Below, in pieces: positions 28,406 through 37,111 of a DNA stretch of 64,000 nt. The DNA is from Bradyrhizobium sp. WBAH42 (GTDB lineage: Bacteria > Pseudomonadota > Alphaproteobacteria > Rhizobiales > Xanthobacteraceae), in NCBI RefSeq assembly GCF_024585265.1, contig NZ_CP036533.1, positions 8,193,001 through 8,257,000 of the forward strand, read 5' to 3'. Position 1 is the stretch's first letter. Each line of letters begins with the position of its first letter. Made by a program: the position numbers and the translations under genes. The notes below the pieces were generated by a model, which was not told the DNA's origin, did not search any database, and worked only from the letters and a program-made list of their open reading frames with translations.

Positions 28406-28563
28406 TCTTGTGCCCACTTGGCACCTTCACCATTCAAAGTTCTACTGTCCTCGTCGACTCCCAACGCGGATGTGGTTCGAGTTGCACCGCTGGTCCTATC
28501 CGCCAGCCGACGCCGCGCCCCTGCGCAGTTCGAGAGGCGCGATGAGCGTCTAATCGGTGCCAC
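28406..28563 (-). pseudogene. relic of an unknown family, second copy
   Basis: The minus strand reads RTLNGEGAKWAQDLWRELQT then EDGQHILQN. This is homologous to the relic at about 3553-3705. It is cut by the IS3 fragment at 28405. Confidence 0.45.
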
Positions 28564-28617
28564 CTGCTCAACTTTTACTCCCTGTTCGCGGGATTACCAA
28601 CGGCGCACGATGGCCGA

Positions 28618-28737
28618 ATGGAAATTCGTTACTGCACGCTGGAGCAATTGGGGCCCGAACATCGACGGTGTCTCGACGCCGCATTTGATGTTCTCTTTGA
28701 GCATGTCGTAACGGGTCCGGCCCTTCGTACAATTTGA
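28618..28737 (+). CDS. small ORF upstream of the recombinase fragment
   Basis: A 39-codon frame reads MEIRYCTLEQLGPEHRRCLD then AAFDVLFEHVVTGPALRTI. Its composition is protein-like and it sits 75 bp before the recombinase start. It could be a small partner gene or a chance frame. Confidence 0.3.
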   Translation: MEIRYCTLEQLGPEHRRCLDAAFDVLFEHVVTGPALRTI

Positions 28738-28812
28738 TCGCAACTTGGCCGCGGAACCCGATTCGACAGGTACAAGTCCCAAGAGTTAGACTTTATGTAT
28801 ATGTATGGAACT

Positions 28813-28903
28813 ATGAACGTACCGCAATCGACAAATGTCACAACGCCAGTTGCCATCTACGCGAGAGTATCAACTGCACGTCAGGAAGAAGACGGAACGA
28901 TCG
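28813..28903 (+). pseudogene. serine recombinase (resolvase family), N-terminal fragment
   Basis: The frame starts MNVPQSTNVTTPVAIYARVS, then TARQEEDGT. The YARVSTxRQ motif contains the nucleophile serine of large serine recombinases. It is cut after about 30 codons by the IS3 terminus at 28904. Such recombinases move phages and integrative elements, so an integration module may once have been here. Confidence 0.78.
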
Positions 28904-29097
28904 TGACCTGCCACTGCATTTTCATCCAGCGGCAGTTAGAGTCTCGGGGTTTTGTACGCCAAGTGGCGCGGATGGAGCAACGGACGATCGGCGGAGCTGG
29001 TCGGGGTTGCGCAGCCGATCGTCCGTTGCGGTGAGGTGGGCGGCGTAGGCCGCGGGGGTCAGGTATTTCAGCGACGAGTGGGGACGCTGGAGATTGT
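28904..29097 (-). mobile_element. IS3-family right end, 194 bp, inverted copy
   Basis: It is base-for-base the inverse of 24193-24386, with its outer terminus (TGACCTGCCACTGC) at 28904 inside the recombinase gene. The inner edge at 29097 abuts a different IS tail without any linking sequence. Confidence 0.78.
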
Positions 29098-29224
29098 GCG
29101 CCGGGATCTGGCGCTGCGCTATGCCGATGGCTCCGCGCCAGCTCCCGTCGCTACCACCGCCCAACTGGGCAAATCCAATGGCTTGAGCGAACTCAGAACT
29201 GGATAAAATCTGGGGGCAAGGTCA
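29098..29224 (+). repeat. 127-bp IS3-tail unit, copy 1 of 3 identical
   Basis: It begins GCGCCGGGATCTGGCG and ends GGGGGCAAGGTCA. It is identical to 49757-49883 and 54511-54637 and nearly identical to the end of the IS at 7533-7659. It encodes the last 40 or so codons of an IS3 orfB (RRDLALRYADGSAPAPVATT). It has no start and is attached to unrelated DNA on its left in each copy. Confidence 0.85.
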
Positions 29225-29635
29225 CACCCAACCAGAGGGTCGGCGGTCGGGGGGGGGCGTTGCATTTTGACGAACGCCTGTGATTTAAACTCCCAAACTG
29301 GGGTGTCGGACCATTTGCCAGAACTCGCTGGTCATCAAGCGCATCTCGTGTCACAGTCAACTACCTGCTTAGGCAGTTGATCGAAGCGACAAACATAGGA
29401 CAAATCGATGCCAAGGAATGCGTTTCCGCGTCGCTAAACACCTTCACATCTGTAGTTTTCAAGCGCGGGATCGAGGCGGGTGGCTGGACGGACAAGCCGA
29501 GCGCTGGTGATTCCAGATGCATGCCATGGCTTGACGAGGGAACGCAATTTGCCGGCGAGAGCTGCCGTGTATTGACCCGTTACGACGTTCGACCGAAGCA
29601 TTTCGTTCTCGGGTTGACTAGGCGAACGGAGCCTG
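29225..29635. other. no supported gene
   Basis: A frame from 29377 (MIEATNIGQIDAKECVSASL) is open for 135 codons but overlaps the better gene at 29669. Its second half has poor composition. The first 60 codons might be a relic. Confidence 0.35.
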
Positions 29636-29668
29636 ATGCTCCTGCAATTCCATCGCGCTGCCGAAGAC

Positions 29669-29890
29669 ATGGAAATATGGAGTGCGAACAGCGACGGCTA
29701 TTCGTTCGTGATCAGCTTCCAGAGCCCGACTGGTCGTGGCTTCCGCGGAAGGTCGGGCTACGTCGCCTCGTGGCGTCCGCTTGACCAGAGCCGTGGCTCG
29801 ATCAGGATTCTCGGCTGGCCGCTCCAAAGCTTCGCTGAGGCCGAGAATGCGTGCAACAGTATGCTGAATTACCTTCGAGACGTGAACTGA
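29669..29890 (+). CDS. hypothetical protein, 73 aa
   Basis: From ATG 29669 the frame reads MEIWSANSDGYSFVISFQSP then GYVASWRPLDQSRGSIRILG and ends NACNSMLNYLRDVN. The frame can be extended in phase to 29636. Its mixed beta/alpha composition looks genuine. There is no signal peptide, membrane helix or family I recognise. Confidence 0.5.
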   Translation: MEIWSANSDGYSFVISFQSPTGRGFRGRSGYVASWRPLDQSRGSIRILGWPLQSFAEAENACNSMLNYLRDVN

Positions 29891-30016
29891 TCCGCGCTCG
29901 CTGAGAATATGGAGCCTTGCCAAACGCCTCAGTCGCGAGCGCCGCCCAGGATACTCGATCGAATCTCACCGCTCACTCATTATGCAAAAGGCGTTGGAGC
30001 AATATGCTGATAGCCG
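29891..30016. other. spacer
   Basis: No feature seen apart from the likely promoter region of the next gene. Confidence 0.4.
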
Positions 30017-30556
30017 ATGCAGACGAAGTTGATCTTTAGGAATGGCAGTCGGGATGATGAGTTGTGTACAATGAGCAGCAGACAGCTTAAAGATGAGTGC
30101 GACGCCGAGGAAGCCGAGGCGATTGCCGCGGCACTTGACCTCACGCTCGATGAATTGAATCAAATCGAGTATACGATAAACGAGATCGCCAACGACGATG
30201 GGCTGGTTTACGCATACGGCGTAGAAATCAAAGAAGGAGCCCCGCAGTACATCCTCGACAAGCTTGCGCCGCTGCCCTGGCGGGGCAACTTAGCGGTGAT
30301 TCATGTGCGGGGATACGCCCACGACGCAGATCAAGAGGAAATTGAAATAGAGATGGCCAGGACGACCGTTTACAAAGTAAAGCTCTACAACATCGCTACA
30401 GATGAAGTGGTTATCTCCCGGCGCATGGCCACCTACGACGGGGCAGCCAAGATGGGAGGGTGGCCGGTTAAAGGGACGGGTCATGTAATTGAACTAGCTG
30501 ACCTAGAACCCGGCGAGGAATGGACACCTCGCGATTTCGATCCGACCACGATATGA
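30017..30556 (+). CDS. hypothetical protein, two apparent domains
   Basis: The longest frame is 179 aa. A start at ATG 30071 (MSSRQLKDECDAEEAEAIAA) is also possible and gives 161 aa. The N-terminal part is acidic and helical (ALDLTLDELNQIEYTINEIA). The C-terminal 67 residues, from MARTTVYKVKLYNIATDEVV to the end EWTPRDFDPTTI, look like a free-standing small protein preceded by an AGAGG-like motif. The gene is thus either a two-domain protein or two fused small genes. No family or function recognised; no membrane segments. Confidence 0.6.
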   Translation: MQTKLIFRNGSRDDELCTMSSRQLKDECDAEEAEAIAAALDLTLDELNQIEYTINEIANDDGLVYAYGVEIKEGAPQYILDKLAPLPWRGNLAVIHVRGYAHDADQEEIEIEMARTTVYKVKLYNIATDEVVISRRMATYDGAAKMGGWPVKGTGHVIELADLEPGEEWTPRDFDPTTI

Positions 30557-30580
30557 CGGTGCTCACGACTGAGCATCTGC

Positions 30581-30892
30581 TCATTTGGCTAGCGAAACAC
30601 ATTGCCGCTGTCTGGGTTGGGTTCGAAATCTTAACTGCCCGGTTGCCGATGTTTGCCCTGGGGCATCACGGAACTTGAACGGTATTCCTAGCTCCTGCAG
30701 TTCGTTGTTGATCTTCGTGTAGTACTCCTTTTTCCGCTGCTTCCAATCAGATGTTAGATTGAGTTTTGTTATATCGTCGTCCGACATGCTTTGAATCGTC
30801 TTCTCTATTCCGTCGCCTTCAAAGAACACGTTTACGTTCAACAAGTCAGGAAAAGAGTGCGAGTAATCGCTGAATGCAGAGTATCCCTCCAT
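30581..30892 (-). CDS. hypothetical protein, probably truncated at its N-terminus
   Basis: The minus-strand frame reads MEGYSAFSDYSHSFPDLLNV then FFEGDGIEKTIQSMSDDDIT and NNELQELGIPFKFRDAPG. It has a lysine-rich, acidic, low-GC character unlike its neighbours. The start lies next to the left border of an IS66 element, so the gene probably began further upstream and was cut by that insertion. Unknown function. Confidence 0.45.
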   Translation of the reverse strand: MEGYSAFSDYSHSFPDLLNVNVFFEGDGIEKTIQSMSDDDITKLNLTSDWKQRKKEYYTKINNELQELGIPFKFRDAPGQTSATGQLRFRTQPRQRQCVSLAK

Positions 30893-30958
30893 TGAGGACC
30901 GTCTTGTTTGACGAAGGCGAGCGCGGCAGGTCCTAGGGGGAATCCTAGGAGAAGCGCT

Positions 30959-31360
30959 ATGACGATTTCGCGGGCAGAGGTGATCACATCGGTCGAGCGG
31001 CGACGCCGGTGGTCGCGAGATGAGAAGGAACGGCTAGTTGCAGCATCGCTCGAGCCCGGAGCCACTGTTTCCGAGGTGGCTCGCATGGCCGGCCTTCATG
31101 TGAGTCAGCTGTTCAGGTGGCGCAAAGAGATTTGCAAGTACAGTGAGACGAGTATAGCTCCGTTCGTGCCGGTCGAGATTGGACCGTCTGTGCCGCCGCG
31201 GGATCTGACCGAGGCGCCGTTGACGACGGCGCCGGCGCGTCGGCGGAGGAGCCAGGGCATCATCGAGATTGATCTGGGTAGCGGACACCGCATCCGGGTC
31301 GATGGCGACGTTGATGGAGACGCGCTGCGTCGCGTTGTCGATGCCCTGGTGCGCCGATGA
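30959..31360 (+). CDS. tnpA: IS66-family accessory protein TnpA
   Basis: The likely start is ATG 30959 ([20 protein letters not shown]), preceded by AGGAG. The 133-aa product has the helix-turn-helix of IS66 Orf[21 protein letters not shown] then [18 protein letters not shown]. The C-terminal beta strand [20 protein letters not shown] is also typical. It acts with TnpB and TnpC in transposition. Its stop overlaps the tnpB start (GATGA). Confidence 0.88.
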   Translation: MTISRAEVITSVERRRRWSRDEKERLVAASLEPGATVSEVARMAGLHVSQLFRWRKEICKYSETSIAPFVPVEIGPSVPPRDLTEAPLTTAPARRRRSQGIIEIDLGSGHRIRVDGDVDGDALRRVVDALVRR

Positions 31361-31704
31361 TCCCGGTTCCGACAGGCGCGCGAGTGTGGCTCGCGACAGG
31401 CTACACCGATATGCGCAGAGGCTTTCCCTCGTTGGCACTCCAAGTGCAGGAGGTGCTGCACAAAGATCCGCTCAACGGTCATCTGTTCGTCTTCCGTGGT
31501 CGCCGCAGCGATCTTGTGAAGATGATCTGGCACGATGGCCAGGGAGCATGCCTGTTTACCAAAAGGCTCGAGAGAGGAAGGTTCATTTGGCCATCGATTG
31601 CCGGTGAAACAGTAACGATCTCGCCGGCGCAGTTGAGCTATTTGCTGTCCGGGATCGATTGGCGCAACCCACAAGAAACTCAGCGTCCAACGCGGGTCGG
31701 ATAG
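31357..31704 (+). CDS. tnpB: IS66-family Orf2 protein TnpB
   Basis: The 115-aa frame has the conserved IS66 Orf2 block: [60 protein letters not shown] and [11 protein letters not shown]. It overlaps tnpA by four bases, so the two are translationally coupled. It appears intact. Confidence 0.9.
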   Translation: MIPVPTGARVWLATGYTDMRRGFPSLALQVQEVLHKDPLNGHLFVFRGRRSDLVKMIWHDGQGACLFTKRLERGRFIWPSIAGETVTISPAQLSYLLSGIDWRNPQETQRPTRVG

Positions 31705-31749
31705 CGTTTTGTGGTTGGAATCTGCGGCTTGATCTGACTCAATGACCTC

Positions 31750-32992
31750 ATGATATCGAGGCCGGACGATCTTCCATCGGACCTTGCAAGCGCCCTGGCA
31801 GCGTTGCAGGCTGAGCGTGAGGCGCGGCTGCGAGCCGAGGCGATGGCTGCCAGCGCGAGAGCTGAGCTGTCGGATAACGCGGCGCTGATCGCGCATCTCG
31901 AGTTGCGGATCGACAAGCTCAAGCGCGAACTGTACGGGCAGCGCTCCGAGCGCAACTCACGGCTGCTCGAGCAGCTGGAATTGGAGCTCGAAGAACTCGT
32001 CACCACGGCGAGCGAGGATGAACTGGCCGCGCGGGCCGCGGCGGCGAAAGTCCAGAGCGTGCGCGCCTTCATGCGCAGGCGGCCGGCGCGCAAGCCCTGG
32101 CCGGATGATATCGAACGCGAGCGCGTCGTTATTGAGGCTCCAACGATCTGCGCCTGCTGCGGTGGGGCGCGCCTTGCGAAGCTGGGCGAGGATGTGACCG
32201 AGACCCTGGAGGAGATCCCGCGCCGGTTCAAGGTCATCGAGACGGTACGGGAAAAGTTCACCTGCCGCGATTGCGAGAAGATCAGCCAGCCGCCAGCACC
32301 GTTCCATGGCATCGGTCCACAATTGCTGGCGACGTCGACCCGCAAAGGAAAGCGATGCCGATCACGCCGGCATTCTGCTTCGCCCATGCGCGGCGGGGCT
32401 TCTTCGAGCTGGCCGACATCGAGGAGAACGCCAGGGAAGGCAGCAAGGGCAAACCGGTCTCTCCGATCGCGCGGGAGGCGGTTAGACGCCTCGATGCGTT
32501 GTTCGAGATCGAGGGCGTGCCATCAACGGCCGCAGCGCCGACGAGCGCCGTGCCGTGCGCCAGGAGCGAAGCAAGCCGCTGCTCGACGACATGCACGCGT
32601 GGCTGCTGCTCGAGCGAGAAACCCTCTCGCGCTCCTCCGAGGTCCTGAAGCCCATCAACTACATGCTCAGGCGCTGGGCCGACTTTGCCCGATTCCTCGA
32701 CGATGGCAGGATCTGCCTCAGCAATAACGCCGCTGAAAGAGCGCTACGCGGCATTGCCTTGGGAAGGCGCAACTGGACCTTCGCCGGCAGCCTGCGCGGC
32801 GCTGACCGCGCCGCCATCATGCTGACGATGATCACGACCTGTCGCCTGAACGACGTCGATCCCAAGGCCTGGCTCGCCGACGTCCTAGCCCGTATCGCCG
32901 ATCTTCCTGCATCGCGTCTGCAGGAACTGCTGCCCTGGGAATGGAAGCTTCTGCGCCAAGTGGGCAACCCCGACGATCAGCAAGCCGCCTGA
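31750..32992 (+). pseudogene. tnpC: IS66-family transposase TnpC, internal deletion and frameshifts
   Basis: The N-terminal coiled coil (ALAALQAEREARLRAEAMAA, LKRELYGQRSERNSRLLEQL) and zinc-finger region (CACCGGARLAKLGEDVTETL, FTCRDCEKISQPP) are present up to about 32330. A deletion of several hundred bp removes the front of the catalytic domain. AFCFAHARRGFFELADIE then resumes in another frame and LSNNAAERALRGIALGRRNW ends it. Not functional. Confidence 0.88.
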
Positions 32993-32995
32993 TCC

Positions 32996-33287
32996 TTCAC
33001 CCAACGCTGTCATACAGCTCGCCAGGCCCGCGCGCATGCGTCTATCAGGCGGCCTCCGTCGTATGTCGTATGCGTACAGTGCAGACGCGGCACCACACGC
33101 AACGACTCCGCTGGCTCGACACCAAGAAGCGAGGGTTGCTGCGCATCGAAGGAGGCGCCGGCGCTCCGCACGGTAGCAACACCGATCGGAGCGGCAGGTA
33201 GCTTGGTACAGAATGAGGTTTGGGAATCCGCACAGCCTAGCTGACTCACGCTATAGTAGGGACTCGCTCCACCGGTTGGGGGGCATT
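32996..33287. other. spacer before the replication region
   Basis: No gene supported; frames are short and compositionally poor. Confidence 0.4.
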
Positions 33288-33303
33288 GTTGTCAGCTGAC
33301 AAC
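33288..33303. promoter_or_regulatory. parS-like site of a repABC replicon
   Basis: The perfect 16-bp palindrome GTTGTCAGCTGACAAC fits the repABC partition-site pattern GTT-N4-GC-N4-AAC. It lies 163 bp upstream of the RepA frame, a common position for repABC parS. Directly after it, AACAGCAAG (33301-33309) is repeated inverted as CTTGCTGTT (33334-33342). Confidence 0.75.
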
Positions 33304-33465
33304 AGCAAGGCGATGCGCCCAACAAGCCGCTGCTTGCTGTTGGGTCCGCCATGTGGCGTTAAGAACTCGTTAACCCTTTATTTCTTGCACCAATCATAGA
33401 ATCGTGGCCATCTCTCAAAACGGAGGTCAGGCGTCTGACGCGCAGAAACCGTCTCGGGAAGGCAA

Positions 33466-33844
33466 ATGGCGATCTTAGCGGAAGATTCGGTTACGATGAG
33501 CGAGACTGCGTCTGCGCGGATCTCACGGCATGCCGGCATCCTTTCCGGCCAGCTTCGCTCGCTCGCCAAGACACTGTTCCCGCCTTCAGCAAGCAAATAG
33601 CTCCGGTCGTTCACCTCAGGGGAGGTTGCGCGAATTGCGGGTGTGTCGGATGGGTACCTTCGGCAGCTCTCTCTCGACGGACTTGGACCGACCCCAGGGA
33701 CGGGCCTTGGCGGACGCCGATCTTATACCTTGGGCCAGATTCATGAGTTGCGCGGGTATCTAGCCACCGCACGGCCGCGCGAAGCATTGGAATTTCTCCC
33801 GCGCCGGCGCCCAGGCGATAAGCTTCAAATTATCACCGTCCGTA
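33466..33844 (+). pseudogene. repA: plasmid partition protein RepA, N-terminal part
   Basis: The frame starts MAILAEDSVTMSETASARIS and continues HAGILSGQLRSLAKTLFPPS. An in-frame TAG lies at about 33598, then LRSFTSGEVARIAGVSDGYL, RQLSLDGLGPTPGTGLGGRR and GDKLQIITV. These are the helix-turn-helix and linker of repABC RepA, just before the Walker A motif. At 33844 it meets the integrase-type IS end. The remaining ATPase part is the fragment at 23825-24067. The short repeat CCGTC at both insertion borders suggests a target duplication. Confidence 0.85.
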
Positions 33845-34098
33845 TTGCCGCATCTGCGAATGTTACCGTGATGGCGCCATTGCCGATGACGATCCGATGT
33901 CGATTAATCGGTCGCGCCAGATGGCTTTCCCGGCTTGCTCGACGAGAGGGGCTGTGGTCGGGTCGGGCCCTAGGGCCCGACCCGACCACAGCCCCTCTCG
34001 TCGAGCAAGCCGGGAAAGCCATCTGGCGCGACCGATTAATCGACATCGGATCGTCATCGGCAATGGCGCCATCACGGTAACATTCGCAGATGCGGCAA
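33845..34098. repeat. 254-bp perfect palindrome made of two IS ends
   Basis: The sequence is its own reverse complement around CCCTAGGG centred at 33971/33972, with two 127-bp arms. Each arm equals 58549-58675, the right end of the integrase-type IS. Perfect palindromes of this length are rarely stable in bacteria. Together with the 127-bp arm length this points to two contig ends joined head to head. Confidence 0.9.
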
Positions 34099-34763
34099 CA
34101 CGGGGGTCAATATTGCAGGCCGAATGACAGCCAAGCTCATCCTCGAACTGCGCGCTGCCTGTCCGATCCCGAGCGCCGAGAGGCGCTCGGGATGACTACC
34201 GAGAACTCAGGACAACCTGCACATCATTTTGAAAAAGCTGTCTGGGCGATTTCATGTCTGAACGCGCTGTTCCTCTCGTCTAGGCGACTACGCTCCCTCA
34301 TGGGCAGCCCTATGTGATCCACGTTTTCCCGGAAACGGCGGATGCGCGGTAAGCCCCCAAAAGGGACGTTCTGCATCCGAGCGAATGCGCCGGACCTGGT
34401 AAACCGCAGTAGGCCAATTCGGTCCTTCATAAGCGTAGTCGAAACCAACAAATGGAAGCCCAGGTCACCAGAACGCCTCCCGGTCTGCGTCAAGGAGAGG
34501 TCGCTGTCCGTCATTGAAGCAGGATAAGCTGAGCGCCAAAGTTGCGGAGAAGATGCTCGTCACGCATGACCTTTGTTAGCGGCCGAGGAATTCCGGCCTG
34601 ATGCTTGAATTCCTCGCACGATCGTCAGGACCACCCATTGGTATCATCGCTTTACGAATTCCTCGACTGGAACAGGCTAGGCGAAGAGGTGCGAAAGATT
34701 GGAGCGGCTGTCGCCAGGCGGCGGCCGATGCGAGGCCGTCAATCGCGCAGCAATGTCCTAATC
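34099..34763. other. no supported gene; region upstream of the effector
   Basis: Short frames such as GVNIAGRMTAKLILELRAAC at the left and LYEFLDWNRLGEEVRKIGAA near 34640 look like relics without a family. No IS is recognised here. Confidence 0.4.
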
Positions 34764-34795
34764 TCGTCAGCTTTTCGAAAGGTTGCGGCTACAAC
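34764..34795 (+). promoter_or_regulatory. tts box (TtsI-binding promoter element)
   Basis: TCGTCAGCTTTTCGAAAGGT at 34764-34783, followed by TGCGGCTAC, closely matches the rhizobial tts box (GTCAGCTTTTCGAAAGCT core). It lies about 70-100 bp before the effector start in the same orientation. TtsI activates these promoters in response to plant flavonoids. Confidence 0.82.
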
Positions 34796-34864
34796 AATCC
34801 ACAATCTGTTTCTTGCTAGACGTACCGATTGCTGTCGGGCCTATACAAACATGAGGAGAGCAGG

Positions 34865-37111
34865 GTGGATCCGGTTGACCCATTCTTCGATTCAGGAGCC
34901 TGGATGCGGGAGTACGCTGCCCTGCAAGAGCGGGCCGCGCAGCGAGGAGACAACCGAAGGGAGCACGGCGGTTTCGAACGGCAGCTGGAGGATTTGAGTC
35001 TCGATCCGTCAGATGAAAGCAACTCAAATTCGTCCAATCCGGCTCCCGCAGGACGTCGAGCAGTCCGGCGGGAGGATTTCGGCGGTTCGATGCGGGTGCC
35101 GCCGGACTCCACTTTTAGGGAGAGTGCGCTGGGCGGCACGCGGCGGAGCGTAGACATTCCCAGCTTCAAGCTTCCCGCTTCGGCGCAAGTGCCGCAGTCC
35201 AGCTTGCGAGATGATCTGTTCAGCAGCGCGCGCTACAGCTTTCCGGAGGCAGAGTCTGCCGCGTCGGCCAAGAGCGGAAAAGGCGGCGGATTATGGTCAC
35301 GCTTCAAGTCGGGAATCGGCAAGGCTTTTGGCGGGAGCAGCAGCGAAAAGTACTCGCGCAACGCGGGGCAGGGGGATGCCTTTTCCACGAATCTTCGCAT
35401 TGACTATGCTCGGCAGCCGGGCCGGACGCGCGCTGTCCCAGAGGAGGACGAGGCGCTAATAAGAGATTTCAGAAACAAGGCGGCGGGTAACCTCACCGAC
35501 GGCACGATCAAGAATGCCGCAGCCGATTTGCGCCATTTGAGCGCGCGCCTGAGCACCGCTGGCAGGCCCTCAATTGCCGATCGAATTCAACGGGAATCAG
35601 AAAACGCGCAGCAGGACAACCCGGAGGTGGAAAACCATCAGCTGGAAGCTGAGCTGGATGAGGATGTCGATACCTACGCACAGGACAGAAGCAGACGCAT
35701 CAAGGCGGCGTTGAAGAAGCTCCGTGAGGTCAGTGCCGGAAACGCTCTGGCGGCTGATCTCCGCCGACTGGCCCCCCACCGCGCGGACGCAACCCTCATC
35801 GACATGTGGTCGGCGGCGGAAAAGGCAGTGCACAGGATCGAGCCGGAGACGATCGACAGGCAAGCTCGCCGCATGTATAGGCTCAGTGAGTGGCTGCAAA
35901 CGCATGATCGGCCGCCAATGGCTGGCAGACTTTCCACCCCAGCCCTTGAGCAGGATGTCGAGAAGTACAGGCGGGAAACCAAGGACGGCAAGATCAAGGC
36001 TGATCTAGTCAAGCTTGGCCAATACCAGCAAATCCGGGAGGCGAACAGGGCACTTGCATTGCTGCCTCCTGAGGATCCGGGCCAGCGTTCTTGGGAAGCC
36101 GCTCGACAGAGGCACTCACTGCAGGCGCCTCCTGCAACGCCAGCTACCCCGAGCGCGGGAGCCTGGGATTGGCTTGGCGAGCAGATCCACGGGCCCACAA
36201 CATCGATGCGAGCGCCCAGCGATTGGCAGGCCGGTTCGTCGCAACAGCTTCCCGAAACCCCGGCAACGCCGAGCGCGGCAGCCCGGGATTGGCTTGGCGA
36301 GCAAATCCACGAACCCGCCTCACCAGTGCCAGCGCCGCACTGGGCCGCGCAAGCTCATCCGCCGCTCGAGCTTCCTGCTACTCCGGCCACCCCCAGCCAG
36401 GGAGCCTGGGCCTGGCTTGGGCAGCAAATGCAAGAACCCGCACCGCCGTCATCGGTGAGGCCCCGATCGTCAAACATCTATGGCGGTCTCGACTCCTTCG
36501 TTGATCTGGATCCACCCACGCCGCACGACTTGCGTGACGATGCGCGCTCTGCGCCAGCACCTGAATTTGCAGCCACCTCGTGGTTCGCAGGACCGCCGGG
36601 GCTGGCTCCGGAGCTGCGGGATATCGGACCGATCGTTGGCGCCGACTGGCGCCACGGCTCCAAGGCGGCTTCAGACGTGTTGATCGACGTATTGAGCAAC
36701 ATCAATCTGCTGCCAAACCAGTTCGGGCCAAGTCAGTTCGCGATCAATGGGGAGCACTATTCCGCGACTGTCGGGCCGGAAGGCCCCATGGATGTTCGCC
36801 TGATCCATCACCCGCGGGCTGGCGGGACCAACGAAGCTGGCCCATCGCAGCCCCTCTATCGTCCCCCGCAGATCGTCAGGGCCGCGCGACCCGACCAAGG
36901 TACAGTCGATCTTGGGTACTTGATTCGGGGCGGATGGGAGCACCGGGAGCGATTCTTGCCCGATTACCTTGTCCGCGTCCTTGAAGGCCAGCGCATCATG
37001 CCCGAAGTCGGGCGCCCGACCTATTTCGAGATCCGTGGAGTGCCTTATAGGGGCGAGTTGGTCGAAAGCGAGGGACGCCGCCGCGTTCGCGTCTATCCCG
37101 AACGTGGCTGA
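34865..37111 (+). CDS. predicted type III secreted effector with modular repeats
   Basis: The likely start is GTG 34865 (MDPVDPFFDSGAWMREYAAL), with GAGGAG seven bases upstream, giving 748 aa. A longer start at TTG 34829 is possible. The first 180 residues are Ser/Pro-rich with no Sec signal, as in T3SS effectors. Residues about 190-390 hold helical repeats (NAAADLRHLSARLSTAGRPS, then YRLSEWLQTHDRPPMAGRLS). Next come three copies of PATPSxxAWDWLGEQIHxP between 410 and 535. At the end are two degenerate 65-residue units (WRHGSKAASDVLIDVLSNIN and WEHRERFLPDYLVRVLEG). I recall such blocks in large Bradyrhizobium effectors of the NopD/Bel2-5 type, but no protease domain is present here. Host function unknown. 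Confidence 0.82.
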   Translation: MDPVDPFFDSGAWMREYAALQERAAQRGDNRREHGGFERQLEDLSLDPSDESNSNSSNPAPAGRRAVRREDFGGSMRVPPDSTFRESALGGTRRSVDIPSFKLPASAQVPQSSLRDDLFSSARYSFPEAESAASAKSGKGGGLWSRFKSGIGKAFGGSSSEKYSRNAGQGDAFSTNLRIDYARQPGRTRAVPEEDEALIRDFRNKAAGNLTDGTIKNAAADLRHLSARLSTAGRPSIADRIQRESENAQQDNPEVENHQLEAELDEDVDTYAQDRSRRIKAALKKLREVSAGNALAADLRRLAPHRADATLIDMWSAAEKAVHRIEPETIDRQARRMYRLSEWLQTHDRPPMAGRLSTPALEQDVEKYRRETKDGKIKADLVKLGQYQQIREANRALALLPPEDPGQRSWEAARQRHSLQAPPATPATPSAGAWDWLGEQIHGPTTSMRAPSDWQAGSSQQLPETPATPSAAARDWLGEQIHEPASPVPAPHWAAQAHPPLELPATPATPSQGAWAWLGQQMQEPAPPSSVRPRSSNIYGGLDSFVDLDPPTPHDLRDDARSAPAPEFAATSWFAGPPGLAPELRDIGPIVGADWRHGSKAASDVLIDVLSNINLLPNQFGPSQFAINGEHYSATVGPEGPMDVRLIHHPRAGGTNEAGPSQPLYRPPQIVRAARPDQGTVDLGYLIRGGWEHRERFLPDYLVRVLEGQRIMPEVGRPTYFEIRGVPYRGELVESEGRRRVRVYPERG

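Larger units (their letters stand above)
30900..32995 (+). mobile_element. IS66-family element, internally deleted
   Basis: Three genes in the order tnpA-tnpB-tnpC are present, with tnpA and tnpB intact and tnpC lacking its middle. Exact ends are not clear to me. The left end is near 30900 and the right end just after the tnpC stop at 32992. Confidence 0.75.
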
